A DNA stretch of 64,000 nt from Acidomyces sp. 'richmondensis' (lineage: Eukaryota > Ascomycota > Dothideomycetes > Mycosphaerellales > Teratosphaeriaceae), in NCBI GenBank assembly GCA_003545705.1, contig QVLQ01000008.1, positions 496,001 to 560,000 of the forward strand. Direction: 5' to 3'. The translations under genes and the position numbers were made by a program. Positions 22,507-34,800 of this stretch are shown here, one piece after another. The notes under the pieces were generated by a model. That model was not told the DNA's origin, did not search any database, and saw only the letters and a program-made list of their open reading frames with translations. Numbering within the stretch: the first letter of the stretch is position 1; every line of letters begins with the position of its first letter.

Positions 22507-23552
22507 AAACGCCAAAAAAAAAAAAGCATACTATCTGAAAGTCATTGTTCTTGCTTGCTGTGGTACAGAACAGAGCTACCTACACTTTCAATGAAATTTC
22601 CTCACCATTTCATTACTTGGTAGTTATACGATACTTCGCATTGCGACCAAGAGTACTGGAGATATCCTCGAGCCCAAGTCAAGATAGGAAATGCCCTGTA
22701 TCTTTTTGGTCTGTCGTCGCTATTCTCACTTTAAAGCCATTCGGAATGCGTGCGCAGAGTGGGACGCTCTAGACTCAGGAAAGGTCCTTGTCAAAATCCA
22801 TCATGTTAAGCATAATGTACAAAGCGGGGCGCTAAACTGGCTTCCTATGTGAGGCATCAGACTAACACTAAGAGTCTTATTGTCTCAATAACTCAGTGCT
22901 CAATATGGGCAACGGTGGAATTAATTCTTTCCTCCGATCCGTTAGAATTGGAAGTGAAGCTCCGTAAATCAGATGCGAACAGCATACGCACGATCTTCTG
23001 CGCCAACTGAATCAAAAATTCTTCCACTCGCCGGAAAAGGCTACGAAGAATAGCAAACTTACTATCAGCAATTTGATTATCGGACATAAATCAAAACAGG
23101 ATCAAAAATGTTGACCCAACCCGTTCACGTCGGCTGATTCCGCAAGTTGTCGAGACCGTCTCCATTGGCAGCACAATTTAAGCTTTTGTGTATGTCCCCG
23201 TCGGCTGATCTCTCACAGGTGTTTAGCACTTCTGGCTTGGTTGTATGATGTAGGACATCGAGCTCGCATCTAGTGGATGCACTCTCATGCGCTTTCAAGC
23301 AGGTAGTGATCTGTCTCTAGAATGGTATCAATACGTGATGAGGTCAGTTGCTTTAAAATCCTATGAAAATTCTTCCACATGATTCATAATGGGATGTAAA
23401 GGCATCTGCGAACATCCGTGACTCCTTAGCCTCATTTGAAAGCGCATGGGCTTTCAAATATCTCGAGTTTCGGAGGGTGATACGTATGAAGCCCCCCAGA
23501 ACAGAGGCTACGCTTTCCTGGACCCGCAGGCCATCTCAAATCACGTATCTCA
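22507..23552. other. Intergenic between convergent genes
   Basis: Poly-A run at about 22513-22525 after the MFS stop codon. No recognisable frame in the remainder. Confidence 0.5.
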
Positions 23553-24458
23553 TCATTCGTAACTTTCGTCGAGTCCAGCTTCTTGAGCAGCCTGTGTGCT
23601 GACCCATTGCTCCAACATCTGGCTTCCACCAACAGGATAAGAAGTGGGCTGCGACTTCTTGCTTTTTCGTTTGACGACGAGACAAAGGATTCGCCCGTAG
23701 ATGCTGAAGCCATCGTACGACGTGCTAAGAGAGAGCTTCTTCTTGTCATCCTCTTCTATCTGATTGATTTCTTCTTGTGCCCCCTTCTCATTCCGGTCGT
23801 CCAACTTACGTCGCTTATTTGTGCGCTCTTTCTGCGTCTGAAAAAATTCTTCATCGTCCGAACTCACAAACAATAGATCATTTTCATCATTGACGCTTGA
23901 TCTTCGCTTGGATTGATCAACTTCGGGTATTTTGTGCAGCTCAAGCGCCTCATCGGCATTCTCTTGGACAATCTGAGAAGGTACATCATCATCCAGAATA
24001 TGAATGGGGGTTTCACTATTGTTGTTACTGAGCCAGCCAGTCAGCTTACTGCTCGTAGACCTGAGTCTGGGCTGCTTGGTGAACTGCTTCTTCTTCGTGA
24101 GCAGTGAGTGTCGTGTAGACAAATCGGTCAGGAATATCGTGACATCAAAGTCCTCTGATCGAGCGTCAGCTCGGTATGCTCACGAAGTGACGCTTTCCAA
24201 TTCAAGCAAACAGCAGCATATACCTTGACTAGCCAGATCTTTGATCCCTTTCTTCCTTTTTCCGCCCTTTTTCTTTGCGTTTTCATTCTCTTCTCTCAAT
24301 TTTGGAAGTACCTTTGGTCGGACTGCTTCTATCACGCGAGGCAGGACATTTTCCCGGGAAGATAATAGCCAAGGCACGTCAGAGGGCTTATCAAGATAGA
24401 TTCGCACTTCAAGAACAGAATACTTCGTTATGCGCAGATATCGCCGGATGGGAGACAT
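23553..24458 (-). CDS. Conserved fungal protein of unknown function
   Basis: Exon 1 24458-24224, exon 2 24154-23553, joined over a 69-nt intron (donor GTATAT, branch GCTGAC); 278 aa. The N-terminus is the best-ordered part: 'RRYLRITKYSVLEVRIYLD', 'RVIEAVRPKVLPKLREE', then a Lys-rich run 'KKKGGKRKKGIKD'. Across the junction comes 'EDFDVTIFLTDLSTRHSLLTK'. The middle is acidic and Ser-rich and probably disordered. The C-terminus has 'TSYDGFSIYGRILCLVVKR' and 'MLEQWVSTQAA'. The pattern feels like a widely conserved Pezizomycotina nuclear protein, but I do not recognise the family and give no function. It is divergent with the BolA gene over a 220-bp shared promoter. Confidence 0.75.
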
Positions 24459-24678
24459 CCTTTGGAATGTGCAAAACCTGATGTGCTCACATAAAGCATT
24501 GTATGAATGCTATGAGACGGTCAAAAGTAGAAAACATGGCGGTCATGCTGTTAAGGATCATTTTGGCGCCTCCGGAACTTCCCGCGCGTGCCTCATCAGT
24601 GTTACGTCTGGTACCCTTCTCACTGTGTAACACGTAAATTTCTATAACTGTCAAATCTGACTTTCTATTGCACAGTCC

Positions 24679-25180
24679 ATGTTGTTGCGAGGACTGAGAA
24701 CCGCTCCGCGGCGGTGGACCTCGACAATGGCTACATCACCAACACCTATCGAAGATGCAATGCGACGAAAGGTAGTCAAACCAAGCGCCACCCCAACCGC
24801 GTGACTGCTTGACTGAGTAGAAACGGAAAAACCAGATAATTGAAGCATTTGCTCCAACCTCGCTTGAAATTTTCAACGACTCACACAGACACGCTCATCA
24901 TAAAGCGATGGAAGGCGCTACGTCTCGAGAAACCCACTTCAGGTAGTTCTCCTATCCGAAAATACCAGCTTGACAATCTAAATATGTCCTGACGAAACCT
25001 AGAGTCTACATCGTTTCCGATGCCTTCACTTCCAAGATGCAGCCTTTTCGCCACCGCATGGTGTACAGTCTTCTCAAAGACGAACTAGCGGCACAAGGTG
25101 GCATCCACGCTCTTCAATTGCGGACAAGAACTACGGCGGAAGATCAGGCGGCGAAAGAGAAAGGCGGTGTTTCGTCGTGA
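24679..25180 (+). CDS. BolA-like protein, mitochondrial
   Basis: Three exons, none with a long frame of its own: 24679-24771, 24836-24942 and 25003-25180, with introns of 64 and 60 nt; 125 aa. The spliced product reads as a BolA domain: 'IIEAFAPTSLEIFNDSHRHAHH', 'TSRETHFRVYIVSDAF', 'FRHRMVYSLLKDEL', then 'GGIHALQLRTRT'. BolA proteins work with monothiol glutaredoxins in iron-sulphur cluster delivery; the conserved 'HR' before 'MVY' is the usual ligand position. The N-terminus ('MLLRGLRTAPRRWTSTM') is basic and hydroxylated, so mitochondrial import is likely, as for yeast Bol1/Bol3. A second Met at residue 17 could give a cytosolic form. Confidence 0.88.
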
Positions 25181-26239
25181 AGTCGTTTGTAAGCTATATT
25201 TCTCATCGAGCTGTGTTGGGAGGAATTTTAATTTATGCCCGAATCCTGCCGTTCGAGTGCATGGCCATCACTCGTAGACTGCGTTCTCACACAAAGCCGT
25301 CCAATAATTCGAGGATGTCAAATTTGGCGACCGCCTGCGAAGTGTGCCTCGCCTGCAAGTAGATTGCGGGAACGGTTCATGCACGACACTACATTTCACC
25401 ATCGGCCTTGCCAGGTGGGATTGTCGTACCCTCCGCCCGAGATCGATGAGGAGAAAAATGTATTCACCTACATGAACTTGATCATGTTCATACATGTGGG
25501 CCTGATTGATTTCATGGCGCATGAGTTTATTAAAACGAACACATGCAGAGAGTGCCGATGCGGGAGGTGCTTCTCGCACTCATTGTGATGCCACTGGGCG
25601 CAAGTTTAATATCGTTGTTGGACAGGTGGACATAATGATGTTCAACATAAGTACTACACACTGAATACAATGCATTCTGGCTCCATCCTTTGCACGGAGA
25701 ACACGTGACTTGATCCCTCTGCCCCATCGGTGTCTGGATCAAAGCAATTTTGTTAGGCCTAAAATACTTTCTTGCTCAAAGGGATGCACGTCCACAAAGG
25801 CCCGGGGGCGAATACAAGAAGATATTTTATATCGCCAAGGCAGACGGAGTGATGTTGAGCCATTGAGACCGGAGATAGTGAAATTTGTTCTTTGTACCGT
25901 CGGCATGAATTCTCCATCCGAGCCGACCATGCCAACTTCGGCAGTTCCGTTCCACAATACATCTCGATCACCAGCCTTGTTGGTTGTTCATCCTGGAGAC
26001 TGTATCACGCGCCTCTTTATATCTCCTTTGTAGCTGCCTAGAAAGACTGGCGACAATCTGGGGTCTATCTGCTGTGGTGTGAATTGTACATTTTATCAGC
26101 AAACCCGCTCGCCTTGACCGGTCTCCCTTAATTTTGCCACTGCTCTCAATTCTGCACACCTAATCAGACACGTTACATCAGCCTGTGAGTGATCAAATAC
26201 ATCCTTTAACGAAGTGACGATATCCTTGTACTGCGTACA
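25181..26239. other. Intergenic between BolA and SDR genes
   Basis: Several frames of 70-117 codons on both strands overlap one another and show no domain. A CACGTG lies at 25702-25707. Nothing else supported. Confidence 0.45.
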
Positions 26240-27413
26240 ATGTCTGTTTCCGGCATTCTGCTTCACTTCCTACCTCAATTCTTTTACAACCAACTCTTTG
26301 TTACGCCGCCATATCCATCCACCGACTGCTCAGGCAAGACTATCATTGTGACTGGAGCAAACACTGGGCTTGGGAAGGAAGCAGCACGACACTTTGTACG
26401 GCTCAACGCGGACAAGGTAATTCTCGGATGCCGAAGCTTGGATAAAGGAACTGCGGCAAGACAAGATATTGAAGCGACAACAAATCGACGCGGCATCGTC
26501 GAAGTTTGGCAGTTGGACCTGCAAGACTATGAAAGCGTGAAATGCTTTGCTGAAAAAGCCAAGAGTTTGGAACGACTGGACTCAGTTGTTGAAAATGCGG
26601 GCATTTTTACCACAACATTCCGACTCGCTGAAGGCAACGAGTCCACGATCACGGTCAATGTGGTGTCGACATTCCTGCTCGCGCTGTTATTAATGCCGAC
26701 ACTTCAACAGAGTGCAGAGAAGTATGACATTACACCAACACTTACTATCGTGAGCTCGGAACTACATTTCGTCACTTCAGTAAATTCCCCATAGCATTTT
26801 GAGAATCCCAGCGACCACATTTTGACATTTCAATAGTTTCCGGAGAGCAAAAGCTCCTCAATTTTTGACTCATTGAATGACGAGAAAACCGCCCGCATGG
26901 TGAGGATTGCCAAAATAATATGGAAAGGTGGCGAGTCACTAATATGTCCTCCATCAACTAGGCCGATCGATATAATGTCAGCAAGCTGATTGAGGTCCTG
27001 TCGTGTCGGCAAATAGCTCAAGAGCATCCAGTGAGCCAGTTGAAGTTTACATTGAACTTTGTCAAGTGAGGAAATATCAATACCCATAATTCTTCCAAGT
27101 CGCTGATTTTCATGATGCTGCTAGTCCCGGATGGTGTCATAGTGATCTGGGTCGAGAACACGAAAACGCAGCATTCTTGTTCATGCGTAAGCTGCTTGGT
27201 AGAACCACGGAGGTTGGCAGTCGCACACTGGTTCATGCAGGTCTTTCTGGGCCACAGACCCATGGGAAATATTTGAGTGATTGCAAGATCACTCGTTGTG
27301 CGCCTCTCGTTGAGGGGACGAAGGGACCAGAATTGCAGAGGCAGGTATGGAACCAGCTGGCGGAAAAGTTGAATTGCATTGAGCCAGGCATTACGAAGGT
27401 GCTCGATGCATAA
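26240..27413 (+). CDS. Short-chain dehydrogenase/reductase
   Basis: Looks broken after 184 codons but splices cleanly into four exons: 26240-26779, 26837-26899, 26962-27065 and 27125-27413; 331 aa. Introns are 57, 62 and 59 nt. Motifs: cofactor loop 'VTGANTGLGKEAARHF' (TGxxxGxG), 'ENAGIF' (NAG), catalytic Ser in 'TIVSSELHF', and 'YNVSKL' (YxxxK) appearing in exon 3. The join 'LNFV|NPGWCHSDLGRE' gives the conserved PG motif. The C-terminus ('TTEVGSRTLVHA', 'HGKYLSDC') matches fungal retinol dehydrogenase/WW-domain-oxidoreductase-like SDRs. The N-terminal hydrophobic stretch may anchor it in the membrane. Substrate unknown. Confidence 0.9.
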
Positions 27414-30400
27414 TGCTGTTTGATTCCACTGTTTTAATTGCCAAGGCCATTACGAATTGGTCAATAGGGTGATGTGGGAATTCCGTAGCGACTTCCATTT
27501 GCCACGAAGGCCGAGATTCCGAGTGCTTGTGTAATTAGCTGCGTAACTCTGGGTTTCGCTGAACACAAGGCGTAAATCCGGAGCTTCGAGATGGACAGCA
27601 AGTGTGTGCAATGCAACAAACAGTGCGCCTCTGTTCAAGGCACGGCTGGTAAAACCAAAAACATAGAATTTAATATACCAAGTTTTAGGTCTCAATGAAG
27701 CAGGAATGGGAGGCGCAGCGTAACCCAGCAACGTGTTAGAGTTAGGGTTAACAATTGCCTCAATCAATCAGTTTCGTGAGAACAATATGGACCCTCCCTT
27801 ATCTGGACATCTCCATGGCGAGGTTATTCCCGGGTGTATGCGCGTCTCGAAAGAAGATCGCACGAAGATGCACGGTAGACTTCATAACCTGCGCTCGGTC
27901 GTGGTGAAGCCCCTGCGGCATGAGAGGTTTGCTGCTGTTAATTGTTTCAACGGAACGTTCGAGGACTGTAAACCGCAGCTTGACTGTTTGCCAACTCGGA
28001 CTGTGAGGGGTGGGTAACACACCCTTTCAATCTACCAGAAAACGCATCCCTGGTTAGTATCTGCGGTGAATTCGTAATGGAAACGAAGTTACGCTTCCAA
28101 AAAGTGGTTTGAAAGAGGGCTTGCTAAGACGATTCACTTTCCATGATATTTGCCGCGACATTCAAGACTAGTTTTTCCGATCAATGAAGACCAGTAAAAC
28201 AAGACTGATGGAGAGGCCGGTGTATTAGGGGCCCACTTCATGGATGCCTGCTAAGGGCAATTGTGCTACAGAACCCTTCTAGAATACCGAGCGAAGAGGC
28301 TAATGGTCCGGGATTCCTGAAAGTCAGGGCCACGTTAGTGACTCAATGCTGAGTCGCTGATCGAGGATCGCAAAGGATGACTGAATACGATTATGAGCAG
28401 TCCGGCCGGCAGTTGCCTAAAACGCACCGCACCCCACCGGCGGATTATAATGTGTTCGACATTGAGCTCATCCCCAGTTGCTCTGGCCATATGTCCTCGG
28501 CGGCCCTAGCGACTCTCCACGGTTTGAGGCGGTGCCAAGTGCAAGCAACCACTCAATAATATCTTTCCGATGCCATTTACGGCTCCGATAGGGATTTGCT
28601 GGACATCGACCTGATTCCTTTGATCCGAGAAGGATGACCAAGACATTGGAATACTAGGCTTGGCGACCTTTCGTTTAGGCAAGCATCCGAAAACAGATCT
28701 TGCCAAACTATGGATCCCCCTGCAAAAGCAGTTTCACGCCCGATGGCGCCCAAAACGAGCCCTATATTTGTGCTAAATGATTTGTGATACGGTAAGCAAC
28801 GATGGTGCGGCCATTTACAGATGTTATTTTGACATTGAAAGAGGAGAGACTGGCCACCGTCGGTCTATCCCTAAAGCGGTGGCCCGTAGATGATAGTCTG
28901 GAAGACTCGAAAGGCTCATGAAACAAGATATTTGGTATTGAACCGCTGGTTCCTGCCCGTTAGGTGTTCGTTGCGCCCACCGCTGGGCAAATCAGCGATT
29001 GGCTTTGCGCATCCCCTCGCTTCGAACGTGGACACCGGCAGGCAAGGCTGTCGAACGACCAGAATTACGTTTCACCAGATGCCTCCACTGGCTTCCACGC
29101 CCTGATCTGACAAACCTATTGCATCAGACCGCCATGACGCCTGATATCTCGAAAGGGGTAGGGGTGTGCATGAAAACCGGAAATAGCTCGTATTTGGCTT
29201 CCACGTGGGCTGCAAGGGGCGGGAGATGTTCGCGATGGCGCTGACGCGTGCAGGATCACCTGTGAGCATGTTTCAGAGAACATTGGTCAGCTCCTCGGCA
29301 ACGATTACAGCGTGCAAACGGCCATGTGCAGCTCAGGTGACCGGTGGCCAGTGGCCGGCGCCCGCCGGGATATGGATGGGACTTTGACGGCAAAGCTGCA
29401 CGACAACATCGCGGCCCATCTCCGTTTGCAAGTCGGAGCCAAATGCGCCGAGCTTGGGTCAAATTTCAGGTGTGACTCGTCGAAATGAGACGCCGCCTTT
29501 TCTCCCGCCCTTCTCCCGACCTTCTCGGATTCAGATCATTAGACGAGATGACCGGCAACGGCGCCGCCCAGCAATGGCCAAACGCCGAGCCACCGGCGGT
29601 ATAGTGATTGCCGGAGCCTCAATTTGCCACAAGGAGGCTACGAAGGGTGAAACATGCCATCAGTCTACGTTTTTTTTCTCTTCCTGGAGCAACGGAACGG
29701 CAAGTCGCGCCCCTAGCTCCCCTAAACCACCCCCTCCCCTTTCCCCTTTCAACAGCTGGATGCTTCCAACTGTCGTTCCGCGGCACAAGGCGGAAGCCAA
29801 TGGCGCACACCCCGAGCTTTGCTGAGTTCGTCCGACGTCGCGGGTGGCTTTATGCGAACTCCACTCCCAGCTAACCACCCATGCCAGAGTTCGGTGTGGC
29901 CGCGGGAAAGGAAGGGATTGTCAGGTACCGTCGTCACCGCCAAGCACAGGTACGGGTAGCATCTGGTGAGCATCGCACGACGAGAGGGGATTGACCGGAT
30001 TGGGCGAGCCAAAGTGTCGATAGGCGACGAAACGCGGGCTGCAATATCAGCGGTCCCAAGGCACGCGGCACGAGAAAGGAACATGATCTGCTGCGATCGT
30101 GTCATGTGGAAGCTGGCCCCGGTCGGCCTCAGCCTTGTTCCTGATGATGCTTTGTTTTTTAGCTTCGGCGCCAAAGCTCGAGCGTTGCTCGACACTCCTT
30201 TACCAGGCAGCTGTGGCAACACACGGGCACACCGCCGTGCAAGGATGAGGCTTAGTGCGTCGTCTTGTTCTTGCATCATGGGAGATGATGGTGCGATGCG
30301 CTGTCCATTTCGAGAGATATAATAGCTGCTGTCCGTCCGGCTGTCGCCCAGTTCGTTGTACTCCATCGTAACCTATTCGGCCACTCCAATTCGGGTCCGT

Positions 30401-31852
30401 CACGCCCTGGGAAGAAGTATATTACCGCGACTACAACTACATATACGACTAATCGGCCCGTGCTCTTCACCATCCTCCTTGCCACCGCCCGTCAGGCGAT
30501 TCCTTCGCTGTCCGTCAAGTCGAGTCGCTGAACATCGTGATCCACTGATCCTCCTCCGCCATGCCTGCCGCAACATTTCCGCCCTGCCCTGGCCCTCCGC
30601 CGGATCGACCTCTCCCTCCAGTCCCGTCCAAGTGAGAGCGTCATTCCCGAGTTCTCATCTCTCTGGCGTCGTCTATCAGTACAGATCGGGTCTCTTGTTA
30701 ACGGCACATCCTCCCTACTTTCCATCACTGGCTACGACGGCCTGTCCCGTCGTTTCCGACAGCCTCTATTACGACTCCGGACACGCATGCGACATGCGCG
30801 TCATTACAAGGCCCATACCCGCGTTGGAAATCAGCGGAATCGGCGATTCGTCGAATCGCCGAGGAGCGCTTTGCTCGTCGCTGTGATTGGACCACATCCC
30901 CTCGACCACGTTTCTCCTCCCCCCGGCCACACCCCCACGTTCGATCCACCAACAGCTGTCATGTCACGCGGTCGACAAGCATCGCCAGTCTCCACCATGC
31001 CAACAGGGTGAATGTTTTCCGCCTGCGGAATATGGGCGTGAGCCTTATCACCCGGCCGCCATTGGGTTGTTTCTACGTTCGGCCTAGAGTGGTGGTGAGT
31101 CACATTCGATTGCCGGCTTCGTACACCGGCGTTTTATGTTCTGTCACTTTCATTCACCTCCGGACCGCTGGCCGGTTTGATGGACATGGTTTAATATACC
31201 CGGCTAATTTACGGATATTTATTGTAATGAATGGGTTGTCATCGATTGGGATTTCTGCACACGTTCGGATCTGAGATATTGCATCATAATGGCGTTGTAC
31301 TTGCTTGATGGGACGTTTGGCATACGATGGAATATACCCCCCGGCTGCTGCAGAGGAGGATGCGCGCCTTGTTATTTTGGATGGGTTTGGTAGCTCCGAG
31401 TAATATTGGGAGCTCATGCAGCTCATCAGTCGTTTCTCACTTTGCTGTTCCACCCGCATTTCATCCCTCCTTCCGTGTTCGCTCGGTGCCTCTAGGCAGG
31501 TTGTTGGCATACGTGAACGGAATTGTAAATCAAGCCTCCGGTCATTAAATGGACATACTTCCCCATCGCCGGGTTGGTGACTGGTGTTTGTTCGCGATGC
31601 CATTCGTTCCCATCCTACGAATCCGTTTTGTTCGCGTCGCATCCACTACGGTGCTTTTTGGCAAAATGTATATATTGAATGAGGGTAGATATAACAGGTG
31701 CATGGAGGGCGCGGTGTGACTTCGTTTCACAGTCAAACAGCATGTAGTCCAACATTGTCTGCGTACATTCAATAAACAGCGCAACATTTGTGTCGCAAGC
31801 TAGATCGTACCGCCATGCCCACATGCCAAGCCTCGGCTTGGCATGTGGCCTT
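27414..31852. other. 4.4-kb region without a convincing protein gene
   Basis: From about 28,400 to 31,000 the sequence is GC-richer than the other empty stretches and has many medium-length overlapping frames (for example 205 codons at 29749-30366 and 176 codons at 30356-30886), none with domain signal. A promoter-like patch at about 30316-30330 (ATATAATAG followed by pyrimidine-rich sequence) precedes a small frame at 30560-30634 encoding a Pro-rich peptide with 'RPLPPVPSK', ending at a possible GTGAGA donor. No downstream coding exons were found. A CACGTG lies at 29202-29207. It could be a long non-coding transcript or extended regulatory DNA. Confidence 0.4.
31819..31848 (-). repeat. Perfect 14-bp inverted repeat (hairpin) right after the KMT6 stop codon
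   Basis: Two perfectly complementary 14-nt arms (31819-31832 and 31835-31848) separated by 2 nt, starting four bases after the KMT6 TGA. In the KMT6 mRNA this forms a very stable stem-loop at the start of the 3' UTR. It is not followed by a T-run, so it is not a simple terminator-like structure. Confidence 0.9.
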
Positions 31853-34800
31853 TCAATTACGGTTACGAGGCCTTCGTCGCCGTGGCCGAAGCATCCCATC
31901 GACATCTTGGTCAACGTGGGCTTGACGTTCGCAATTTCCGTCGCCATCCTTCTCCAATTCGGTAGGTTCGGAACCTTGATCTGCAACACCCTGTGCATCT
32001 ACAGCCATGGCATCATCCAATTCGTCCGAGATGTTATATGCGGAAAGCCTCGCACCAGCCGACCTATCCGCTAATATGCCGTCACCCATATCAGCTGCAT
32101 CATCCAGCGCTTGAGTGGACTCGTCAGGCTCGGCCGCGGTTTTCCGGGACTTGCTGGGGTTGATCTGCTGAGCCATGCGTCTGTGTTTTACTGGCTCAGA
32201 TCTTGACTTGAGCACTTGCTTCTTGTGACGGCTCCTCGTTCGTGGCGCCTTTCTCGCCCTACGAATGCCATGCTCATCTTCCTCGAACTCTACATCAACA
32301 GCATCTCTCATTGTCTTCGAGTTACATACGCGAGGAGCAGATTTGGCTGTGCCACCGAGTTGCTCGCCTGGGAACATTGGACCGTAGTCGAAGAAAAGCT
32401 CCTCCCCGGTCCTGATAGGCCGTTCTGCAAAGAGTGCGATCCGATGGACCCCTCCCACGAAGAAGATCCTGGGATAGAGGTTGTTCTTATTATTGCCTGC
32501 ATGGTTGATGAAGCGGATTTTATTGCCGAAATATGTGCTGTCGATTTCTTGAGTTGTGTTCAGGGTGAAAAGATAGCTCAGCTTTTGATGCTCGTAGACA
32601 GCACCTCTCCTCTCACCCTCTTCCTTGGTAATGATTTCGCCCTTGTACTCGCCAACAAATTCGTGCATGTCAATGTTCTCCCCCGCATATAGGCCAAAGC
32701 CATGAATTCCGCTGTTTCCAATGAGTGTGCGTTTGGGAACGCCTCGTTGAAGGCTAGCGTTTCTGCACTTGTCCTTCAAGATGCTTTCGTTGTAGCGATT
32801 TATTGGATCGGACACTTCACACACCCCGCACGAGCTGCAAAGGTCCGGATCACATTCTCTGTTCATCATGAAGCAGATGCAGCGCTCATCATCGAAGCAC
32901 ATCATCCGCTGTCCTCGCTTCACCTTTGCAGTGGCACAGCCACACCCTGAGAACTTCCGAGCACAACCCAATTCACAATGGCAGAACTTCTCGCACATCA
33001 GATTGTTCTCGAAGCAAGAGCAGCCTTCCTCCTCACAAGTGATTCCAGGGTGATGACACGGGTAGAAAGGCCCGCGTTCATCATTCTTCCATCTATAGCC
33101 TTGCCAGTAGTGCAAATTGCGACGGTTTAAGGGGGCGTAAGGCTTGGAATGTGCTTGAGCCTCTTGTAATGTTGAAGGGAAAGAGATCCTCGTCCTTTGG
33201 TTGATTTCAGGGGGATGGACAATGTCGAAAGCAACGGGATTGCCTGAAGCAGACTCACTGGCCGCATAGTCTTCATCATCATATTCTTCAATTTCCCCGT
33301 GATAGGGACAGTTGAATCTAAGACAAAGTCTGCAGGTTAGGGAATCGTATAAATTTGTTGTGTTTTCGATTTTTGTGCTTGGCAACCAGTCAAATTGATG
33401 TCTTCTCGCAATATGCCACAGTTGGAGGTCAGTCTTCTCTTGGAAGCACTGGCATAAAACAGCAGCTTTGCCAAGTGCTTCCAACGAGGAAGGAGGAAGT
33501 GAGCTAAGTACAGTGACCGAGCGATGGTGCTCCCTGGTGAACTCTTCGGAACACGCGTCTTTTCGATTTTTCAACGCTTTTTGAGCATCCACATCGTCTC
33601 CTACAATCGGATGTTGCTCAAAGAAGTATCGCAACACATCATGCCAGGAAATTTGCAAATCTTGCAAAACAGCTCCGATATATTCTGCAAGAGATTGGGC
33701 TTTTTGTAGACGATCTAGCTTCTCCTTTCGCCCTCTGATATCAAGGTTGTACTGGTCCAACAAACTCTCGGCCTCATCATAATTGAAATCATCTTCGAAG
33801 TATGGCCAATGCTGCATGCTACGATTGTTAGGTGCGAGAAAGTTTGTGCCAATACTAACATAATGACTGTAAGTGGGCATGCCATCGTGCTGCTCGAATG
33901 AAGTAACAGGAAGAATAAAAGTTGCTTTAGTTGAGTGCTTGGAAGCGCCCTTTTTCTCCACCGTGATCACAGCTTGGCTGTCTGCCGGTTCGCACTTGTC
34001 TTTGGGATCTCTCAAGCGGCATGATACTGGTTTCCAGCTTTTGAATGAGTAAGTCTTTTGTTCGAATTCGCAGTCGTCAGAGATGTGCGACTGATCGGTG
34101 AAATTCTCCACTGAACGAGCTGAGTACCTTGCCTTTTTAAGCCAATGGCGCGTCCAATAAGTATTATCCTCGCGATATTCGTCTAATCGCTCGCCCAAAA
34201 CGCGGTTTATTTGTTGAGACAAGGTCAGTGAGGCAAATAGAGGTATTTGACCTCCCACTTCCTTGGAGGTATCATCCGCCCCACACGGGAACGCTGAATG
34301 ATCAGCCATAGTTGTATCTGCAGCAAAAGTTTTTTGAGACATACTCATATCCGATTGCTGTGTATGATTTGCTTCTGTGCCCGATGGAGTTGAGGGCTCG
34401 TTGACATCTAGCTGTCCTGGAGATCCTTCTAATGTCGTAACTTCAGCAACCGAAGCAAATGTGGGGAGATCAAGGCTACCAAACTCTGAATTGTATTCAT
34501 TAAGCGCAGAAGGCACAGGCTCGCTGGAAGATTGAGGCGCTTCACTCCCTTGCTCACTGCGTGAAGCAGACGGCTCCATTGTGGCAATGACAAGCATCAA
34601 ATCAGACTTTCCTTCAGAAGGTTTAGAAGTCCTTGCCAGAGTTTGGGATAGACAAAGGTTTGTGCCTGCCGTATCTGCGTTGAGAGGTTTGAGCCAAGGA
34701 AACTTGAGACCTGCATCTTGAAGAGCGAAATCCTCTTTCGAGCTATCATGCGTAGATGTGCACACGCTGTTCAATGGTGAAATGCTGCATTGACGGGTCT

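Noticed and set aside
26780..26961. Apparent premature stop making the 26240 SDR a pseudogene
   Set aside because: GT-AG introns at 26780-26836, 26900-26961 and 27066-27124 restore the YxxxK and NPG motifs, so the gene is intact.
29749..30366. 205-codon minus frame in the 27.4-31.8 kb gap
   Set aside because: Overlaps other equally long frames on both strands in GC-rich DNA, with no recognisable domain.
30356..30886. 176-codon + frame in the same gap
   Set aside because: Low-complexity Ser/Pro/Arg composition from pyrimidine-rich DNA and no domain.
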